Counted from the stretch's first letter, positions 20,942 through 32,268 are shown. The stretch is DNA of 49,141 bases from Symsagittifera roscoffensis (GCF_963678635.1 NW_026970889.1:1-49141), one strand, 5' to 3'. Notes: a model not told the origin generated them from the letters alone. Numbers and translations are program-made.

Positions 20942-22065
20942 GTGTATGATAATCCTGAGTATGGGTTATAAAATGTAATGTAACCAATTGTGTTTTTGGT
21001 GTATCTGTCGTATTTATATATTACTTCAGTAGTTATAAACGGTGGTGGTAGTGATTGAGCTGTTATGTTAGGTGGATTTAATGGGTAGGGATGTTGGGTA
21101 ATGTTATTTAACTTAACTGTGATTTCAAACTTTAATTGTAAACTGTTTTGTTGGAGTATTTGAATATTGTGATCACGGATATCGTTATGAATATCTTGGC
21201 GATATTGTAATCTATTAAGTGCCCAGTTATGAAGGCGGTTACTTTCTTGATGTTGTCCAAATAATGGTGGAGGTGCTGTGAATGTATTCCAATCTAGTCT
21301 TAAAGGAATATTTATTGATGATTGTTCTCGATATCTGGCGTCGAGATTATTTGGAAAATTTAAGTTAAAGGGTGGTGGTGAAAATTGGCTTATTGATGGT
21401 GTTGATGGTAGTGATAATGTTTCTGGTAGTGATGAGGATGTTGTTGTATCCGTAGAAATATCTATGGGGTCATTGACTAAATTTGGTTCACCTTGTGTAA
21501 ATGAATGTGTAGTCCAATATGGCAGTCGTGATGTTAGGTTTGGGGGGTTAAAAGGATTTTCTCGTGCTTGTTCAGATGTTGGTGTTGAACCTAAGTAGTC
21601 TGAAGGTAGACTTGAAGTGCTTCGTTGTGAAAAAAGTGTAGGAGTTTCTGGTGTGATACCAGTGGTGTTTTCTGGAGTGGTTTGTGATGGGGATTGAGGT
21701 ATATCAAAATGAACTCGGGGAGTTTGAAAATTTCTATTTCGTCGAGGATGTATAATTTGTCTATTTATTTCTGTTGTGTTTTGGTTTTGACTAAGGTTTC
21801 GTATTCTACTTAGTTCTTGTGGTAGTGTTGGGTAAAGATTGTATGTTGGTTCACTTAGGGATGCTTGTCGTTGAACTGGTTCTAGTGGTTCAGATAAACG
21901 AGCGTGCCGTTCTTCAAAAGTGTATGGATTGTCTTGAAAAGAAATTCGTGTAGATGTTTGAGGATTTTGAGTAGTTGAAGGTGGTGTTGGATTATCTTGG
22001 GATGATGTCGGTGAAGACTGATTCTGTGACTGTTGGGTAGCAATTTTTGATGGATTTTTGAATTT
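20929..22065 (-). CDS. 378-codon open frame without any ATG
   Basis: Reading codon by codon from the TAA at 22068-22066 to the TAA at 20931-20929 shows 378 sense codons, no stop and no ATG. The first 230 or so residues are Ser/Thr/Pro/Gln/Asn-rich. The last 140 look folded, with the stretches LDWNTFTAPPPLFGQHQE, NRLHNWALNRLQYRQDI and ITFYNPYSGLSYTCIF. It starts 6 nt after the stop of the upstream 62-codon ORF and runs 13 nt into env. With no AUG, translation would need splicing that supplies a start (acceptor-like CCAACAG ends at 22030), trans-splicing, or a near-cognate start. The length of open frame in AT-rich DNA makes chance unlikely. No homology was recognised. Confidence 0.7.
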   Translation of the reverse strand, partial: KFKNPSKIATQQSQNQSSPTSSQDNPTPPSTTQNPQTSTRISFQDNPYTFEERHARLSEPLEPVQRQASLSEPTYNLYPTLPQELSRIRNLSQNQNTTEINRQIIHPRRNRNFQTPRVHFDIPQSPSQTTPENTTGITPETPTLFSQRSTSSLPSDYLGSTPTSEQARENPFNPPNLTSRLPYWTTHSFTQGEPNLVNDPIDISTDTTTSSSLPETLSLPSTPSISQFSPPPFNLNFPNNLDARYREQSSINIPLRLDWNTFTAPPPLFGQHQESNRLHNWALNRLQYRQDIHNDIRDHNIQILQQNSLQLKFEITVKLNNITQHPYPLNPPNITAQSLPPPFITTEVIYKYDRYTKNTIGYITFYNPYSGLSYTCIF

Positions 22066-22070
22066 TTACT

Positions 22071-22259
22071 TTAGTGGGAAGGTTTATGTTTATTATAATA
22101 TTCTTCCAAAAAAATAATTAGAAAAATTGTTGCTAGGGCAAATGTGATGATTGCTTTCTTTATACATTTACATATTGTCAAAATGAGGGATGATAAAAAT
22201 GTTATGAAAATTACAAACAATAAAAAAATATCAGTTCTACTGAAAATTGTTCGTATCAT
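22071..22259 (-). CDS. Small hydrophobic protein (62 codons)
   Basis: MIRTIFSRTDIFLLFVIFIT opens a peptide with two predicted membrane segments (about residues 10-29 and 36-51) separated by KCIKK. A charged tail follows (EEYYNKHKPSH). Its ATG overlaps the stop of the preceding ORF as ATGA. Size and build resemble viroporin-type proteins, which is inference. Short AT-rich ORFs can arise by chance. The precise stop/start coupling on both sides is the main argument that it is real. Confidence 0.5.
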   Translation of the reverse strand: MIRTIFSRTDIFLLFVIFITFLSSLILTICKCIKKAIITFALATIFLIIFLEEYYNKHKPSH

Positions 22260-22486
22260 TTAGACAAGTTGTTAAAATCGTACCTGTGGATATATTCAAG
22301 GGTTTTGGAAAGTTGGAGGAATAGTTCGAGTATTGTGTAGAAAATTAAAAAAATGTTACAAAAAATGATTAGGATTATTAGAAAATATTCAAGTATATCA
22401 AAAAGAAATATTATAAAGGCTTCAAGTATTGAAAAAAAATGTTTAAAATTTATAAGTATTTGAGCAACTGTTTGAGAGAAGAGCAT
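22256..22486 (-). CDS. Small hydrophobic protein (76 codons)
   Basis: It begins MLFSQTVAQILINFKHFF and is dominated by Ile, Leu and Phe through about residue 55, enough for one long or two short membrane segments, then ends in a polar tail (TLEYIHRYDFNNLSK). The ATG follows directly on a TAA (TAAATG), and the end overlaps the next ATG by ATGA. Function unknown. A membrane protein is likely if translated. Confidence 0.45.
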   Translation of the reverse strand: MLFSQTVAQILINFKHFFSILEAFIIFLFDILEYFLIILIIFCNIFLIFYTILELFLQLSKTLEYIHRYDFNNLSK

Positions 22487-22639
22487 TTAAGAAATGATCT
22501 CTTGGTCGAATATTTTTTGCTGTTTGAGGCGATTTTCTAGTGTGGTCGAATTATTTATTAGTTTTTTGACAAGTGGGTTGAGTTTTGTAAAAAATTGTTG
22601 GGGGCAATTTTCATGGTGACTGGGAGGTCGTCTTTTTCT
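22487..22639 (-). other. 50-codon ATG-less frame and 18-codon minicistron at the head of the accessory cluster
   Basis: One frame opens after a TAA (22642-22640) with RKRRPPSHHE and runs to the TAA abutting the next ATG. It has no ATG. In another frame CACCATGA at 22617-22611, a good initiation context, starts an 18-codon peptide ending at 22558. Either could be a leader cistron. Both are short, so support is weak. Confidence 0.3.
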
Positions 22640-22677
22640 TTATTTTTGTTTGTCAAATGATCCGGGGTATGGTGAGA

Positions 22678-22685
22678 TTTTTATA
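22678..22685 (-). promoter_or_regulatory. TATA-like motif upstream of the accessory/env cluster
   Basis: TATAAAAA on the sense strand, preceded by two copies of TTAGCCTAAAGTA (about 22690-22733). The accessory frames open about 40 nt downstream. This would suit an internal promoter, but AT-rich DNA yields such motifs by chance. Confidence 0.3.
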
Positions 22686-23086
22686 CTTTAGGCTAATTAA
22701 AATCTTCATTTTGTTACTTTAGGCTAAGTTATCAAATTTGTTTTGGGGGTATTCGTGGTCTGAGTTGGGGAAATATTGTTGATCTTTGGGTTATTAGATA
22801 AGGGAGGGGTACGGTATTATGGTGATATTTATTTTAGCTGTCAAGTTGGAGTGGTTTGCTTATTTTTGACCTGGAGGTTGTAAAGTTATAGTTAGAGATG
22901 TGCCTGGAGTTCTAGATTATTCGTCTAATTGATCTTAGTTTGAGTTAGAGAAAGTGGCGGATTGGATGAATCCTATTGGTCTATTTTGAACTAGAATTAT
23001 TGCGTACTTGTGAGCATGTTATTTTGAAAAATTGAAATGAAAAATGTTACGTAGGTTTCAAGATTGTGAAGTATAAAATCTTAAAA
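22686..23086 (-). other. Noncoding gap between pol and the accessory cluster
   Basis: About 400 nt with stops in all sense-strand frames. It holds the TTAGCCTAAAGTA doublet and several CAG acceptor-like ends. No gene seen. Confidence 0.5.
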
Positions 23087-26000
23087 TTACTTTTTAAATT
23101 CTACTTTCTTTAATATTTTAGATTGGGGGATGAACATTTTGTAATTTTTACGTGGTTGATTTCGGAGTCTTGTTGTTTTTCTATGTTCTGATTTGTCTAT
23201 TTCTTCTTGGGGTATTATTTGTTCGGTCATTTTTCTATTTTTTCTTTGTTTTGGAGATTCTTTATGGTTTTGTGTATTGATTTTGGTTGCGGTTGGTTTT
23301 GTGTTTTGATTTTCGGTGGGGTTATCATTTTGTTCTGTGTTTTTCAGATGTGGTTCATTTTGAATGATTTTTAATCCTGTGAAAGAATATAATTGGGTTA
23401 ATTCGCGGAGTGCGTATTCTTTTGGGTAATAAGGTAATAGGTTGTTTCGATGTTGAACGATTTCTTTTTTGTTTGAGTCGATAATTTTATATGTGACATC
23501 AGTGGGTTTTGCAATTATTTGGTAGGGTCCTTTTCGGAGAGGTTGTAATTTTTTAGAAATTCCTTTTTGAGTATGAAAATTAGGTATTAAAACAAATGTT
23601 CCAATTTTTAAATCGGAAGCTGGTGTAAAGCGTGAATTGATTTGTTCATTTATGTTTTGTCTTTGTAATAACTTTTTTGTTATTTTTTGATAAATTTCAT
23701 TTTGTTTTTTATCTCTATTTAGAATTCATTCGGTGTGTGTACCGGAGGCTAATTTAAGAATTTGTGGGTGATGAAAATGATCTTCATCGTGTGTATGTAA
23801 AGGTAGGTTATAACAAATTGAGTCTTTATTTGGTTGACAATAACCTTGTGCGTTTTTATGTGAATTTGCTGTAAACATTATTGGTTTGCGTGGCTTTTGG
23901 TTAAAAACCATTTCGTATGGTGACATTCCTAAAGTTGTCGTAATTTGTGAATTATATGCTAAGGGAAATAATTTTACATCTGCTGACCATTCGGTATATT
24001 TTGTATCATTTCCGTTGATGATACATCTAAGATATTCTTGTAGTGAACGGTTCATACCTTCGACTAAGCCGTTTGTCCAAGGTGCATGAGATGTACGTGG
24101 TTTGTGTTTAATGTTGTATAAATGACATAGTGTTATTATTTCATTATTTATGAATTCTGTACCATTGTCTGTAACTAAAATTTCTGGTAGTCCGAATTTT
24201 GCTATCCAGTGTTCATAGAGTGTTGTGTAAGCGTAATAAGCGTTACAATGTGGTACTGGGTTAAGTGCTACATAATGTGTAAATGCGTCAACAATTACCA
24301 TAATGTAGGAGTTTCCTTCTGATGAGGGTGAAATTGGTCCTTTAGTATCAAATGAGATACGGTGATTAAAGTACAAACTTTGTCCTTTAAAATCTTGTTT
24401 TTGTGCTATTTGTTTTTGATTTGGGTAAGGTTTATTCAGTTGACATACTATACAATCATTGCATAGTACTTTTATCCAAATTGGTGCATTTGGGAAGTAA
24501 AAATTTTGTATAAAATTTGAATATGTTTTTTCTGATCCAGAGTGTCCTTTAATATTTTGTGTATGTGAAATATTAAAAGCTATAAGAATCATATTTATAG
24601 GGAGACATGGAACTGTAGATTCATTCATGTTATACTCTAAAAGGTCTGTGTTTTCGTTAATTGTTGTGTTGTTAAATTTGCGAAAGTATCGGAGGAGTGT
24701 TTTGTTTCCTAGAATGGTTGAATCTGCTTTGATAGGTTTAGTTTTATATTTGTGCCATGATTTCAGTTGTCTAATTATCGGGTCAAGATTTTGATATTGT
24801 TTCAGTGTTGAAATTGTAATCGTATCTGTTGGGGGGAGAAAAATGTTTTCAATTTCGAATTTAGATAAGGGTATTGTATCAAGTGGGTCGTGAAGGTCAA
24901 AAACTTGATTTATTGTGTATTTTGAATCATTTGTTTGTGGTCCTGATAAATTTATTTTATCAGTTAAATCTTCTTTTTCAATTAGTGGAAAATGGTCTTT
25001 TTTAGGCGGGTGTTGTTTTGTTCGTTTTTGTTGGGTGTTATTTTTTATCCATTGAGAATATGGGATTGGTTTGAAAGTTGATGTTCCAAGTAAATCAACT
25101 TCATAATGATTATTTTGACAATCTAAATAAAGTGGGAAATGTTGTAAATTATTTATTTGTGATTGTTCAATATCAGTTTTAACTGCATATTTGCATTCTA
25201 ATCGGGGTGATGTTTCGTTTTCTGCAAGGTAGAATTTTATATTTTTGGGTATTTCAACTGTTGTTTTTCGTGTAAGTAATTCAGGTGGTGTATTTCGACT
25301 TAAGGTGTCTGGTAATGCAAGATTTTTTCCTGCAGTCCAAACTATATGTAAGTTTGGAAACTTCATTAGAATTAGTTGAAATCTGTAAACTCGGTGGTTT
25401 GGGTTAGATTTCTGTGTGAAAAGAAAGATGATTGGTTTATGGTCTGTGAATAGAACTGTGGGATGTTTTGATCCAAGTATCAGAAATTCATATTCTGTTA
25501 GTGTATATATTATGGCTGTACATTCTCTCATTAGAGTTGAGAGTCGTAGCTCTGCTTGAGTGAATAATCGGGAATTTGCTGATATCAGGTTCATTTTATT
25601 TGTACCATTATGTGATTGTAATAGTGCTGCGCCGATGCCAAAGTTCGAAGCATCGCACATTGCATAAAATGGTTGATCAGGGTCTGGAATTGTGTTTGAA
25701 ATTTGTTCAGTTAAAAGTTTCTTTATTTCTTCGAATCGTGCTTGATGTTCTGTATTCCATTCAAAATTATTTTGTTGTCTAAGGATGTTGTAAAATGGTC
25801 GTAGATATAATTGCATTTTATAAACATATTTACTTAAAAAGTTTAACATTCCAAGGAATTCTTGGATTTTCTTTTTATTTGTTGGTGGTTGAAGTTTTTG
25901 AATAGCGTCAATGCGTGATTTCAGTGGAGTGATTGTTTTTCTTTCTATGTTATGTCCTAAGAATTTAACTCTTGTCAGAAAGAAGTGTGATTTATCGGGG

Positions 26001-29000
26001 GCGGCCTTCAGATTTTCGTTCTGAAGTATTTGATGATATTTTTCTAAAACTTTGAACATTTCGTCTTTTGTTTGTGATTGCATAAAAACATCGTCTAGAT
26101 AGGTGATTGCGTTTTTCTTGAGTATCAGTGGTCTAAAAATTTTGCTCATAAAACCTGAAAATGCTGCTGGTCCTATGGATATTCCATAGAATAAGCGGTT
26201 AAATTCGTATTGTTGGTTTCCGATAACAAATTGTGTTAAACGTCGTGATTGTTCATCTAGTGGCATTTGATTGTATGCACTATTCATATCGGCGGTTGTA
26301 AAGTATTTGCCGTTTATTTTTGTTAAAATAACTTGTATTGGTTCAATGGGCCAATTACATTTTGATTCATCTATAAGTGAATTGAGGTATCTAGCATCGA
26401 GAACGATTTTTAATGATTCTCCTTTAGCTAGAATGATAACGGGGTTGATGAATGTGTTGCCTTTTGGTTGTTCTTCTTTATTAACTGGTGATATAATATT
26501 GTACTGTTCTAAAATATCGAGTAATCTGTTTACTTTATCATGTAAGTGAATTGGTACTTTACTTGCTCTCTGTTTTTTGAAAACTGCGTCTGGTTTTAAT
26601 GGGAGATGTAGTGATGAACTGATTTTGCCAACATCGAATTTTGATGTTGCATAGACTGATGAATATTTAATTAGCTGTTTGGCTAACTTTTCGAATTCGT
26701 CTTGTGTTATTTGTGAATGTTGGAAATTAAACATTGTTAAAAATTTTTGTTGGTCCTCTGTGTAGTTACTGATGTTGAATGTAGGTTTGAAATATGGAGT
26801 TTTTGTGAAATAATCCGTATTTCTGTTTTCGTTACTTATTATATTATTTATAGATAATTCTTCATTAAGAATTGTAGATTGGCAAATATCTAGTAATTGG
26901 AGTATATTATTTACGCGATAGGCTTTTTCGTGTATTGGTGATATTGTAGCGTTGGTTTCACAATATCCTAAAAGTCCTAAAGGTAATGTTACTTGGTAAG
27001 GTGTGTTGTTATAGACATGTAAGGAAATAATATCTGAATTCGAATTTTTCAAATATTTTATTGATGAGATTGTGATTTTGAAAAATTTATGAATAGGTTT
27101 GAATTCAAAATCTGACATATAAAATTTTTGTTTGTTTTGTTCTTTATCATATTGGTGAACTTGTTTGATTGAAAAATTATATATGTTTCCTGATAGTGGT
27201 TTCAGGTGTTTTCTTTGTTGGTTATATATTGGATAAAATTTTGAAAAGAATGGTGGTTGTTTGTTTAATCTTTGAAAAAATGTTAGGGATGTTTCTTTTG
27301 TTTTTGTATATTTATCTTTGATTAATATTTTACTATTTAGTATGTTAATTGTTGGTATATACCTCGAAATAAATGGTATTCCAATGATATTATATTTAAT
27401 ATCAGTGATATGGAATATTTGTTTAAATGGCTTGTTTAGAATTTTACTTTGCTCCATTGTTCTGGTAGGGAGGAGAAATAATTGGATTTTTCCGTAGTTT
27501 ATCAATGTTGATCCTTGTGCTGTTGCTAGTTTGCTGGAGGTTTCAAGAGGTGTTAGCTTTGGATGTAAAGTTTTTATTTCATTCCATGTGGGGATGTTTA
27601 TTATGTTTGATTCTGCTCCTGAATCAATTAAAAAATCTATTTCAAGGTCTGGTGGTTGAAATTCTTTATTTCTTGGGCTTTCTAAGAGAAATGGTATTGT
27701 CCAGATTTTTTCTTTGGGTTGTTCTTTTTGTATATTTTGGTAGATGTGGTTTGTATTCAAGCATTTTGTTTTGACATTTTGATTGGGTTGTTCTGTAGTA
27801 TTTTTTGCATTTGTTTCTTGCGTTGTTGGTGTGGAATTTATGGGTGTAGTGTAATAATTTTGAAAAAATTCTGATTGATTTTCATATATATGTGATGGAA
27901 AGGGTTGTTCATATATGACAGATTCATAGTCATTTTCGACTTTTATCATATTGATAGAAAGAGTGTTTTCAGTATCACTTTCTGAATCTGATGATGTACA
28001 GTTTACTTGATTGAGTTGTAATGTATCAGTTACTGTGTCATCAATACCTGGGGGGTCTGATGTTGTTTCCGGGTTTGACTGTACTTGATTGATTTGTCTT
28101 TGATGTTTAGGTGTACTGCTTCTATGACGATTATTAGAGTTATTATAGTGATTATTATTCCGGTGTGGTGATTGGGAATAATTTCTATAACGATTATTAT
28201 AACTTGGGTGTCGATTTTGTGAATTATTTCGCGATCTGTTTTGGTAATTATTGTTTGGTCTGTTATAGTTCGATCTATTATATGAGTTATTCCTTGATCG
28301 ATTGTTCGGGTAATTCTGGTTTCGGTTGTTTGAATAACTTCTATTTCTATTATAGGAGTAGTTTCTATTCCTATTGTATGATGAATTTCGTGATTGGTTG
28401 TTTGGATAGTAGTTATTTCTTGATTGGGAATTAGATCTAGAAACAAATCGTTGTGTATTTGAATTTGATCTGGAGTAGTTACTTCTACTATTTGGTCTAT
28501 TGTAGTGATTTTGTGATGAGTTTTGTGTATTTCTTCGTTCTGGTGATCTTCCTCTATAACTTGAGTTATATGGGGATTGATTTCTTGTATAACTTGTATT
28601 GTTCGGAAGTGGCTTTCCTGAACTGTTGTTGCTGTATACATTTTTGTTTGGTAGATTTTGATCTTTTTTCATGTATTGATAGAATGATTTATTTGGTTCT
28701 TTGTATTTTTGAGGTTTATTTTGACTATCTTGCTGTTTTTGTCTACATTCGGAAATACTATGTCCGTATCGGCGGCAATAATTACACCATTTTTTGAAAA
28801 ATGGTTTGCCTTTAAAGTTCGGGTTCTTTTCGTAAATATTGAGTATTTCAGTGATTTTTTCAACGAGGTCTGTTTCTGATTCCTGTATATTATTAATATT
28901 AGTGGGAGTCGTTTCAATTTTGTTAACGTATTGTAATTTCAGATTTTCCGTTTCTTCTAGTTTCATCGTGATTTCTGCTTGTTCTAATTTGTCTACTAGT

Positions 29001-31309
29001 TTTCGAAAATCTAAATCGGGTTCTCGAATTGAAGAAGGATGGGATGCTCTCTTTTTTATTGCTATTTTCCTTAATTGTGGTGTTAAGGTCATCATTAAGA
29101 TTTCTGTCATCTTTGTGTTTTTATAGTCATGTGTATTTAGTGAGTATGCTTTTCGAACTAGTGTTTCGATTCGTACTGCTATTTGCTTGATGGTTTCGTT
29201 TGGTAATCTGCGAATTTCATTACATAAAACTCTTTGTTGTTGTTTGTTTCTTTCGGAGTCAAACATTTTTGAAAATTCCTGTGTAAATCTTTTCCAGTTT
29301 GATTTTATTTCTAAAGGTAGTACTGAAAACCATTTTTGGGCTGCGCCATCTAAGGTTGTTTGTATTAACGCTGTGCGTCGATGTATCCAATTTTGATGTA
29401 GTGGCGTATTAATTGGTTCAGGTCCAATATTTAAAATCAGGTTTGCTGTTACTGCATTTAAATAATCTTCTACAGAGTATTCAGGGTCTGTTCCTGTGAA
29501 AACCATTAAAGGTTTGTTTGATGTTATTGATGATCCACCCATAAGGTATGGATTCATTGTCATTTGTAATGATTCTGCTGCATTTGGCATTTGAGAAAAA
29601 TTTGAAAGTTGGTTTCTTGTTATTTCATGTTGTTGGAGATAATATGGGAGTGGTATTTCATTTTGCATTTGTGATGCTTGATACGAGTGTGCAGTCATTG
29701 GATTTTGTTGTTGAATTGGTTGAAAAGATTGTGTATTAATTAGATTTTGTTGTTGAATTGGTTGTTGATGTTGTGCATCTATTGGTTGTGGAGAAAAATT
29801 TCTATGATTTGTACGTGTTCTCTGTATTCCTTGTCTACGATATTCTTGAGTATTTGGTGCAAATATATCTGGTTGTAAGAAATCATCATCTGAGGATAAA
29901 TAATCCATTTGATAAGATGTTTGTTTTTTATTTTTATTTTGTTGAAAAAATGGGTAATTTTCACTGCGATCCTGTGGAGGATTTGTTTGGAAATTTATTG
30001 AATTAGGTTGGGTCATTGGGTTATCCCAATTTCGAGATTTTGTATATTGATTAAAATTCCTTTGTGGTTGATAATTTGTTTTTGATGGATGTGTATAATT
30101 ATAATTATGGTCTGCAAAGTTGTTTCTAGTGAATGTTTTGCGTGTTTTTGATGGTATTGTCATGGGTCTGTATGTTTGGTAATCCATATGTGAATATTTT
30201 GGAGCAACCGAAGGTTTAACGGTTGATTGTAAGGTTACCTGTGTTTGTGAAGGATTTGTATTTCTTGGTGTTGTTAAATTTGGGCGTATTGGTGAAATAC
30301 TTTGTTGTGTAGTTGTTGTGTGTACAATTTCTTCATTTATGAAGTGTGATGGTGTCTGGATATCTTGTTGAGTAAGATTCCTAGTTCCATTGAGGTTTTC
30401 ATTGTGTATAACTGTAGAGTTTAAACTATTATTTTGTGTATCGGGCAAAAATGTATTATAGTTTAATGGTGTTGCATCAATTGTTAATGGTATTACTCTT
30501 ACGTAATCTCTTATGTAAGATATTGTACCTATTGCTTGACTTGAGATTGATTGTGGAAAGCTTATAAATGCGGGATGAGACCATTCGGGGTCCCAAACAT
30601 AATCTGATTGTTCTGTGATAGCGGTATCATCGTTCGAATTTTGGGGTCTAAAATTTTTTCTTGCTTGTGCAATTAAATCAATATTGTGTGTGAAATAATC
30701 TATTATGAACCATGCCAAAATTTTTTGTAAATCGTGTTTGGTATGTTGTGAAACGTCGTCTTTCGTGAAATTTTCTTTAATGATGTTTAAATAACTAGAG
30801 AGTAGTGTAATTTCATGTCGTACTTTCAAATGTTTGGATGTTTCTGTCGGTGAGACATTTGTTAGTGGGAGTTCATTTTCTAATATCGAAATATAACTAT
30901 ATATTATTGCGAAAACTTCATTGGTGAATATGGAGTTTGCTCTTTGTGAGTTATGATATTGGATGCTTTTTATATATTCTGAAAAAACTTTTGAAAATTC
31001 TAAATCAAGATCGTCTGTTTGTATAGTATATGTTCTATTATTATGGTTTGGTGAGGTGAATTCTATAGAGTAGATTCCATACTGTTGTGTTATGTTGCAT
31101 ATATCTTTTAAGTAGTGATCTATGATTTGTCTTTTGATTTTTACATCGGGGAACTCTGTTTTACATGGACTGATTCCGGGTTCAAATAAATTTACGAGTA
31201 AATTTTGACAAAATATGTGTTGTCCTCTATCAGTATCTGCGTCTACTATAAAAGGAAAGATTTCATCATCATCTGGAGTTTCGTCACCTGGAGTGTGCGT
31301 TGAGCTCAT
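23087..31309 (-). CDS. gag-pol: Gag-Pol polyprotein, single frame with one internal TGA
   Basis: The ATG at 31309 opens MSSTHTPGDETPDDDEIFPF. Domains in order: N-terminal region and Gln/Asn-rich linker (1-600); capsid-like (about 603-787); CCHC zinc knuckle CNYCRRYGHSISEC (842-855); Asn/Arg/Ser/Tyr-rich stretch (about 880-1060); protease LIDSGAES (Asp 1229); RT with YLDD (1737-1740); RNase H starting near CDASNFGIG (about 1885); integrase with a His/Cys zinc domain (2250-2287), then D2321, D2381 and E2417, an exact DD35E spacing. A TGA (23728-23726) follows residue 2527. The same frame then stays open 212 codons to a TAA at 23089-23087 and contains the GPY/F motif RKGPYQI. Gag and Pol need no frameshift. 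All catalytic residues are intact. The TGA is either readthrough or a fresh nonsense change. Confidence 0.92.
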
Positions 31310-31751
31310 TTTTTCGTTCGATGACTGTTAATATGTAATTATTAATGTGTCGAATTGGTTGATTCCAATTGTATAGATGTACTGGTTTGTGTTTGTACTG
31401 CTTTTTTATTCTTCTTTTTCCTCTTTGTGATGAATTTGAAGTTGTTTCTGAGTCAGAAAAATATAATTGATCGTGAAGTGGGTAATTTTTATCTATTGAT
31501 TCTTTTAGTTTGTAAAGTTCGTCTAAACTGTTGGTTTCTGATTCTGAAAATGCGTTTCGATTTTTTGAAAATCTTTTTCGTGTTATTTGTCTTTGTTTAG
31601 TTATTATTTTCCTCTTTAGTGTTTGTCGTTTTGTGCGAATGTATCCAACTGTTTGTGTATGAGGTGTGATTACAAGGTCGTATTTTTTGTTATCTATTTC
31701 ACAATTGTGTAAAATGATTGTTTGTTTATTTCCTAGGTTTTTAAATGACAT
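31284..31751 (-). CDS. Small basic ORF upstream of gag-pol (155 codons)
   Basis: It starts MSFKNLGNKQTIILHNCEID. The middle is strongly basic (RTKRQTLKRKIITKQRQITR), then Ser/Asp/Glu-rich (about 85-105), then basic again (RGKRRIKKQYKHK). Its last 26 nt overlap the start of gag-pol, which lies in the +1 frame relative to it. It is the first substantial ORF after the leader, so a standard mRNA would translate it before Gag. It may be a nucleic-acid-binding accessory protein or an N-terminal Gag part joined by +1 frameshift. No family recognised. Confidence 0.6.
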   Translation of the reverse strand: MSFKNLGNKQTIILHNCEIDNKKYDLVITPHTQTVGYIRTKRQTLKRKIITKQRQITRKRFSKNRNAFSESETNSLDELYKLKESIDKNYPLHDQLYFSDSETTSNSSQRGKRRIKKQYKHKPVHLYNWNQPIRHINNYILTVIERKNELNAHSR

Positions 31752-32268
31752 AAGGTTTAGGATGACGGATGCAAAAAGTTGTTAAATGATTTCTATTTTC
31801 TTAAACTGTTAGTTCTTACGATTTTTTGGTTAGCTTAACCTGGGTCTATTTGTTCAGGGTTGGAGAGAAAAGTATATCGATTCCGAAGAATGATTTTTTA
31901 CTTTCTCGTGGCTAGTATAAGTTAAGGTGTTAACTTACTTAATCTTACTTAGGGGTAGTGATTGTGTTCAAGGGTTGGAGAATAGTAAATCGATCCACAA
32001 GGTTCAGGTATAATTAGAACGCGAGTAGTTCGTTAGATACTATTTTAAACTTACTAAGTCTAAGATTTATCCTGGGTCTGGTAAGAGGGGGGGTCAAGTG
32101 AAGGATGAATAACCGAAGTTCTTCACTGTTTATCCTAATTTGAATGATTAGTTTTGTTTAAAAATTTCTATTAGTCTTGGGTCTTTAGAAAAGGTTGGGT
32201 AGTGAATCGACGTTTGAGGTCGTTAGACACTAATTAAGTGGGTGGGGGAGAACAAAGTTGTTCTGTTT

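Noticed and set aside
18085-21598. Several + strand frames across the env region
   Set aside because: Antisense shadows of the intact - strand genes; no motifs.
28030-28641. 203-codon - strand frame rich in Ile and Thr inside gag-pol
   Set aside because: Alternative frame of the Asn/Arg/Ser-rich Gag tract; composition follows from that repeat.
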